Assembly: GCA_963170055.1 (NCBI GenBank)
Contig: CAUJGJ010000397.1
Span: 8,661,801-8,679,300, forward strand
Direction: 5' to 3'
From: Halisarca cf. caerulea
Lineage: Eukaryota > Porifera > Demospongiae > Chondrillida > Halisarcidae
DNA: 17,500 nt
Every line of letters begins with the position of its first letter. Position 1 is the first letter of the stretch. The notes below the pieces were generated by a model. That model searched no databases, had not been told where the DNA came from, and was given only the letters and a program-made list of their open reading frames with translations. The position numbers and the translations under genes were made by a program. Shown one piece after another: positions 14,690-17,500 of the stretch.

Positions 14690-15693
14690 CCGTGCAGTCT
14701 TCTGGAACGGTGCAAGAAGTTTGTGGACCCATGAAAGAACAGGTGAGTGGTGGGAGAGGATTGTTAATCAATGTTTTTATCATAGAGACTGGTTTGAGAA
14801 CTTTAGAATGTCGCAAGACACGTTTATGTACCTTTGTGAGAAGCTAAAGCCAGCCATTGAGAAACAAGATACTGTTTTGCGTAAAGCAATTCCTATCCAG
14901 CAAAGGGTAGCAATTGCTTTGTGGAAGCTTGCCACTAATAGTGAATACCGGTCTATTGCTCATCTATTTGGAGTATCGAGATCTTCTGTCTGTTTAATTG
15001 TCAAAGATGTATGTGAGGCCATTGTGAAATTACTACAGGGTACATACATATCTGTTCCTAGTGGAGATAGGCTGAAATCAATAGTGGATGGATTTGAAAC
15101 AAAGTGGGGATTCCACAGTATGTGGGAGCCATTGATGGCTCTCATACACCAATAGTGTCACCTCAAGACCATCTGGCTGACTACTACAACAGGAAAAGTT
15201 GGCACTCCATCATACTACAAGCTGTAGTAAACCATGAGCTACGATTCTGGAATATCAATGTAGGCTGGCCAGGACGAGTTCATGATGCTCGTGTTTTTGG
15301 CAACTCGGCATTGTTTCAAAAAGCCCAGTCTGGAACATTGTTACCTAGCATGCCCCGTACTCTTAATGGTGTTGATGTCCCTTAGTTATCCTGGGTGATC
15401 CTTCATACCCATTGTTGCCATGGTTGATAAAACCCTATGTACAGCATGGCAACATTACCAGCCAGCAGAAGGCCATCAACTACCATCTAAGCAGAGCCAG
15501 AATGGTTATTGAGAATGCTTTTGGGTGACTTAAGGGTAGGTGGAGATGTCTACTCGAACGCGACGACATCTCCACAGAGGACATCCCAACAGTCATTACT
15601 GTTTGTTGTGTGCTCCACAACATCTGTGAAGTGCATAGGGATGAATTTAATGAGGAGTGGCTGGAGGGATGTACTGAATCACCCTTAGCTTAA
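14690..15693 (+). pseudogene. PIF/Harbinger transposase, nearly full catalytic region with three lesions
   Basis: The first frame encodes SLWTHERTGEWWERIVNQ, FRMSQDTFMYLCEKLKP and HLFGVSRSSVCLIVKDVCEA, the helical DNA-recognition half of HARBI1-like transposases. One base is missing in the G-run at 15106-15109. The next frame carries YVGAIDGSH (first Asp codon 15134-15136), DYYNRKSWHSIILQAVV and GRVHDARVF (second Asp codon 15284-15286). Another one-base loss at 15379-15381 leads to the third frame with LGDPSYPLLPWLIKPY, MVIENAFG (Glu codon 15511-15513) and VLHNICEVHRDEF, ending at TAA 15691-15693. A TGA at 15526-15528 replaces the Arg expected after NAFG, a typical CGA to TGA change. All three catalytic acids are present. 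The N-terminal start is uncertain, because an acceptor-like ccgtgcag at 14690-14697 may mark an exon edge. No Myb partner is nearby. Confidence 0.88.
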
Positions 15694-15765
15694 GCCACGT
15701 TGTTCCAATCGATGTCTGCCTCGGGTAACATTACTGCTGAAAGCATACAATCAGCTATACGTAAT
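15694..15765. other. junction between Harbinger and Penelope-like sequence
   Basis: Short non-coding stretch in which the Harbinger 3' end and the Penelope truncation point must lie. I could not identify a Harbinger terminal repeat or a TWA target duplication. Confidence 0.3.
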
Positions 15766-17500
15766 TAGGAACCTGAAGAAAGTGGAGCGTAGACAGAGAT
15801 CAGTGAGGAACACAATTTGTGGCACCGGGATGGATGTTCTCTCTATAAGGGACTGGTCTTCATGTAGTTTCACCTCTAGAACCTGAATAGCAAGATCAAG
15901 TGGAACTTGTGTAAACAAGCTGGTCACATCAAAACTGACGAGCTGATCTTCTGGATGGATGTGGAGTCCTCGAATCTTGCAAACAAATTCTGTGGAGTTC
16001 TGTACTGTGTAGGAGTTCCTGCCTGCCAGGGGAGACAGGATTCTGGCTAGTTCTTTGGTAAGGCGGTATGTAGGCGAGCCGATTGTTGAAACGATGGGTC
16101 TCACGGGCGTTCCTTCCCTGTGGACTTTGGGGAGTCCATACATCTGTGGGGATTCAGTATATCTATAAGTATGCTCATTAAGGAGTTTGTCTGAAATATA
16201 TCCATCTTTGTGAATAGTCTTCAAAGAACTGGAAATCTTCTTTTCGACTTTGAGGGTTTGGTCACGACTGAGGACACGGTATTTATCAACATCATCTAGG
16301 ATCTCCATCATCTTCATTATGTAGTCTTCATGGTCCATGACAACCGTGACCCTGCCCTTGTCTGCTGGAAGAATTACAATATTCTGGTCACTCATAAGTG
16401 CTTGGATAGTACGGCGTTGCTGATACGATAAGTTAGGTTTAGGTGGCTTAGCTTTTCCATAATGTCTTGCTAACAGCTAGTCTGAGGGCATCTGCAGTTG
16501 TTGGGTCCAGCCTATGCGCAGTAGATTCTGTAGCAGCAATAATGTCATCATAGGGAACTTGTATTGGAGTAGCCGCAAAGGACAGTCCTAGAGCAAGTAC
16601 CTCCTTTTCTTGGCCTGAAAGTTGTTTGCTGCTTAGATTGGTGACTAGTCTTTCAGTATCAAGCTGAGGATGGAGGATGTTGGTTGTTTTATCAGACTTA
16701 AGCTGCGTTTACACGGCGATGTTTTCAGTCGAAAACGTTTTTGTAATTATATTCATTGGGTGTAGTTTGCTCACGCTCTCGATGTTTTCACCTGTTCACA
16801 CGAAAATGATTTTCATAGATTTGAAGATGGCCACAAGACATGTGCAAACGGCGGGTAAAGAGAATAACTCGTTAAATGGAGTGACAACAACGCTGAACTG
16901 TTTTTGCAAGCGATCTACGACTATAGCAACTGCTGCTTGCTGGATTAAATGGTCTGAATGGCATCGTGAATTTACAAAGAGGGTATTATTCTCCATGGCA
17001 AGCGCATACAAGTATCAGATGGCCTAATATAATAAAAATGATCTGTAAGTAGGTTTCAAGACAAGGTAGAGCAAACTTACAAAACTTTTGCCAGCGTCCA
17101 CCATTTTGAAATTCGATGAATGCGGCGTTTCCAATCGTTTACACGGTGACAAATCCTCGGACGAATCAGAAACGTTTTCAGACGAAAACACTGCAGAGGT
17201 CGTGTTCGTTTTCAGTTGAAAACGATGGTGTTTTCAGCGTTTTCATGTAAACGAAAGGCCGAAACGCAACGATCTGGAAATGAATTTGACTGAAAACGTT
17301 GTCGTGTAAACGAGGCCTTAAGCTCCTCAAATTTGCTAGTCTGCCTCTGCTTCACAGAATGGTACACACCTTCTCCTGGTTCCTTGACATAACTCTGTAG
17401 TTGAGACCATTGTTCAGTTGTGAGTGATTCAGAAAGGTCTCGTTCCAGATACAAGATCTGGAGGGCCACCCATGCTTTCTCACGTCAGACCTCCGTGATT
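15766..17500 (-). pseudogene. Penelope-like element reverse transcriptase, truncated and split by a MITE
   Basis: Three minus-strand blocks form one protein. Block 1 (17500-17318) encodes ESLTTEQWSQLQSYVKEPGE and YHSVKQRQTSKFEEL, the Penelope N-terminal region. A 616-bp MITE intervenes. Block 2 (16701-16455) encodes SGQEKEVLALGLSF and PIQVPYDDIIAATESTA. A frameshift near 16452-16458 leads to block 3 (16458-15766) with YQQRRTIQALMSDQNIVILP, ADKGRVTVVMD (RT1), PQMYGLPKVHREGTPVRPIV (RT2), GSPTYRLTKELARI and LVSFDVTSLFTQVP (RT3, catalytic-type Asp). This motif set is specific to Penelope-like elements, whose RT copies element RNA at nicked target DNA. The reading stops after LTDLCLRSTFF, so the YxDD motif, the thumb and the GIY-YIG endonuclease are missing. 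The 5' end of the gene lies beyond the window. The copy is dead. Confidence 0.9.
16702..17317. mobile_element. 616-bp MITE with TTAA target duplication
   Basis: Terminal inverted repeats of about 28 bp: GCTGCGTTTACACGGCGATG then TTTTCAGTC at the left, and on the opposite strand of the right end GGCCTCGTTTACACGACAAC then GTTTTCAGTC. TTAA lies on both sides (16698-16701 and 17318-17321). Subterminal palindromes of the type GTTTTCAGNNGAAAAC occur at 16721, 17174 and 17208. Internal frames are short and unrecognised. TTAA duplication is the habit of piggyBac and Kolobok transposons, so one of these is the likely source of the enzyme. Removing the element plus one TTAA restores the Penelope frame. 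Confidence 0.87.

Noticed and set aside
16677..17027. Open frames on both strands inside the TTAA-flanked MITE
   Set aside because: They lie within a non-autonomous element, are short and carry no transposase motif.

Overview
The window looks like intergenic, transposon-rich DNA from an invertebrate animal. Coding stretches are split by short spliceosomal introns. There are no bacterial-style operons, and the mix of mobile elements is metazoan: hAT/ZMYM-like, PIF/Harbinger with its Myb/SANT partner, pogo/Tigger, a Ty3/Gypsy-like LTR element, a Penelope-like element and MITEs. Long (TG)n and (TA)n microsatellites fit this picture. A sponge or cnidarian is my best guess from the style of these families. 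That is an inference, and nothing in the window names the species.

Layout from left to right. Positions 1-1498 (minus) hold most of a hAT transposase of the TTF-zinc-finger/DUF4371 type, with two in-frame stops. Positions 1810-3785 hold remains of a PIF/Harbinger element: the C-terminal end of a transposase (plus) convergent with a two-exon Myb/SANT-like gene (minus) that carries two frameshifts and one stop. Positions 4030-5740 hold an unrecognised, probably multi-exon minus-strand coding region with a SANT-like start and a charged helical part. It is cut by a small pogo-type MITE and flanked by a 41-bp tandem duplication. Positions 5789-6125 are a copy of a palindromic foldback MITE; a second copy lies at 14347-14625 and a left-end remnant at 12177-12282.

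The only intact protein gene is at 6488-9186 (plus). Two exons separated by a 65-bp intron encode 877 residues that join a Mutator-like (MULE-type) DDE transposase domain to a YqaJ/lambda-exonuclease-type nuclease. It is the most interesting object here because everything around it is broken.

At 10066-11553 a short LTR retrotransposon sits between perfect 5-bp target duplications. It keeps only part of gag, which is inverted, and the C-terminal half of integrase. It landed in a pogo/Tigger-like transposase fragment on the minus strand. Positions 12860-14085 are a compound (TG)n satellite containing a duplicated 130-150-bp non-satellite block. Positions 14690-15693 are a second Harbinger transposase with three small lesions. 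From 15770 to the right edge runs a Penelope-like reverse transcriptase gene (minus), truncated before its YxDD motif and split by a 616-bp MITE flanked by TTAA. Removing that MITE and one TTAA restores the Penelope frame exactly.

The window therefore reads as layers of insertion: old DNA transposon genes, then LTR and MITE insertions into them, then satellite expansion, with one apparently live or domesticated transposase-nuclease gene in the middle. No tRNA, rRNA, CRISPR array or prokaryotic regulatory element was seen.
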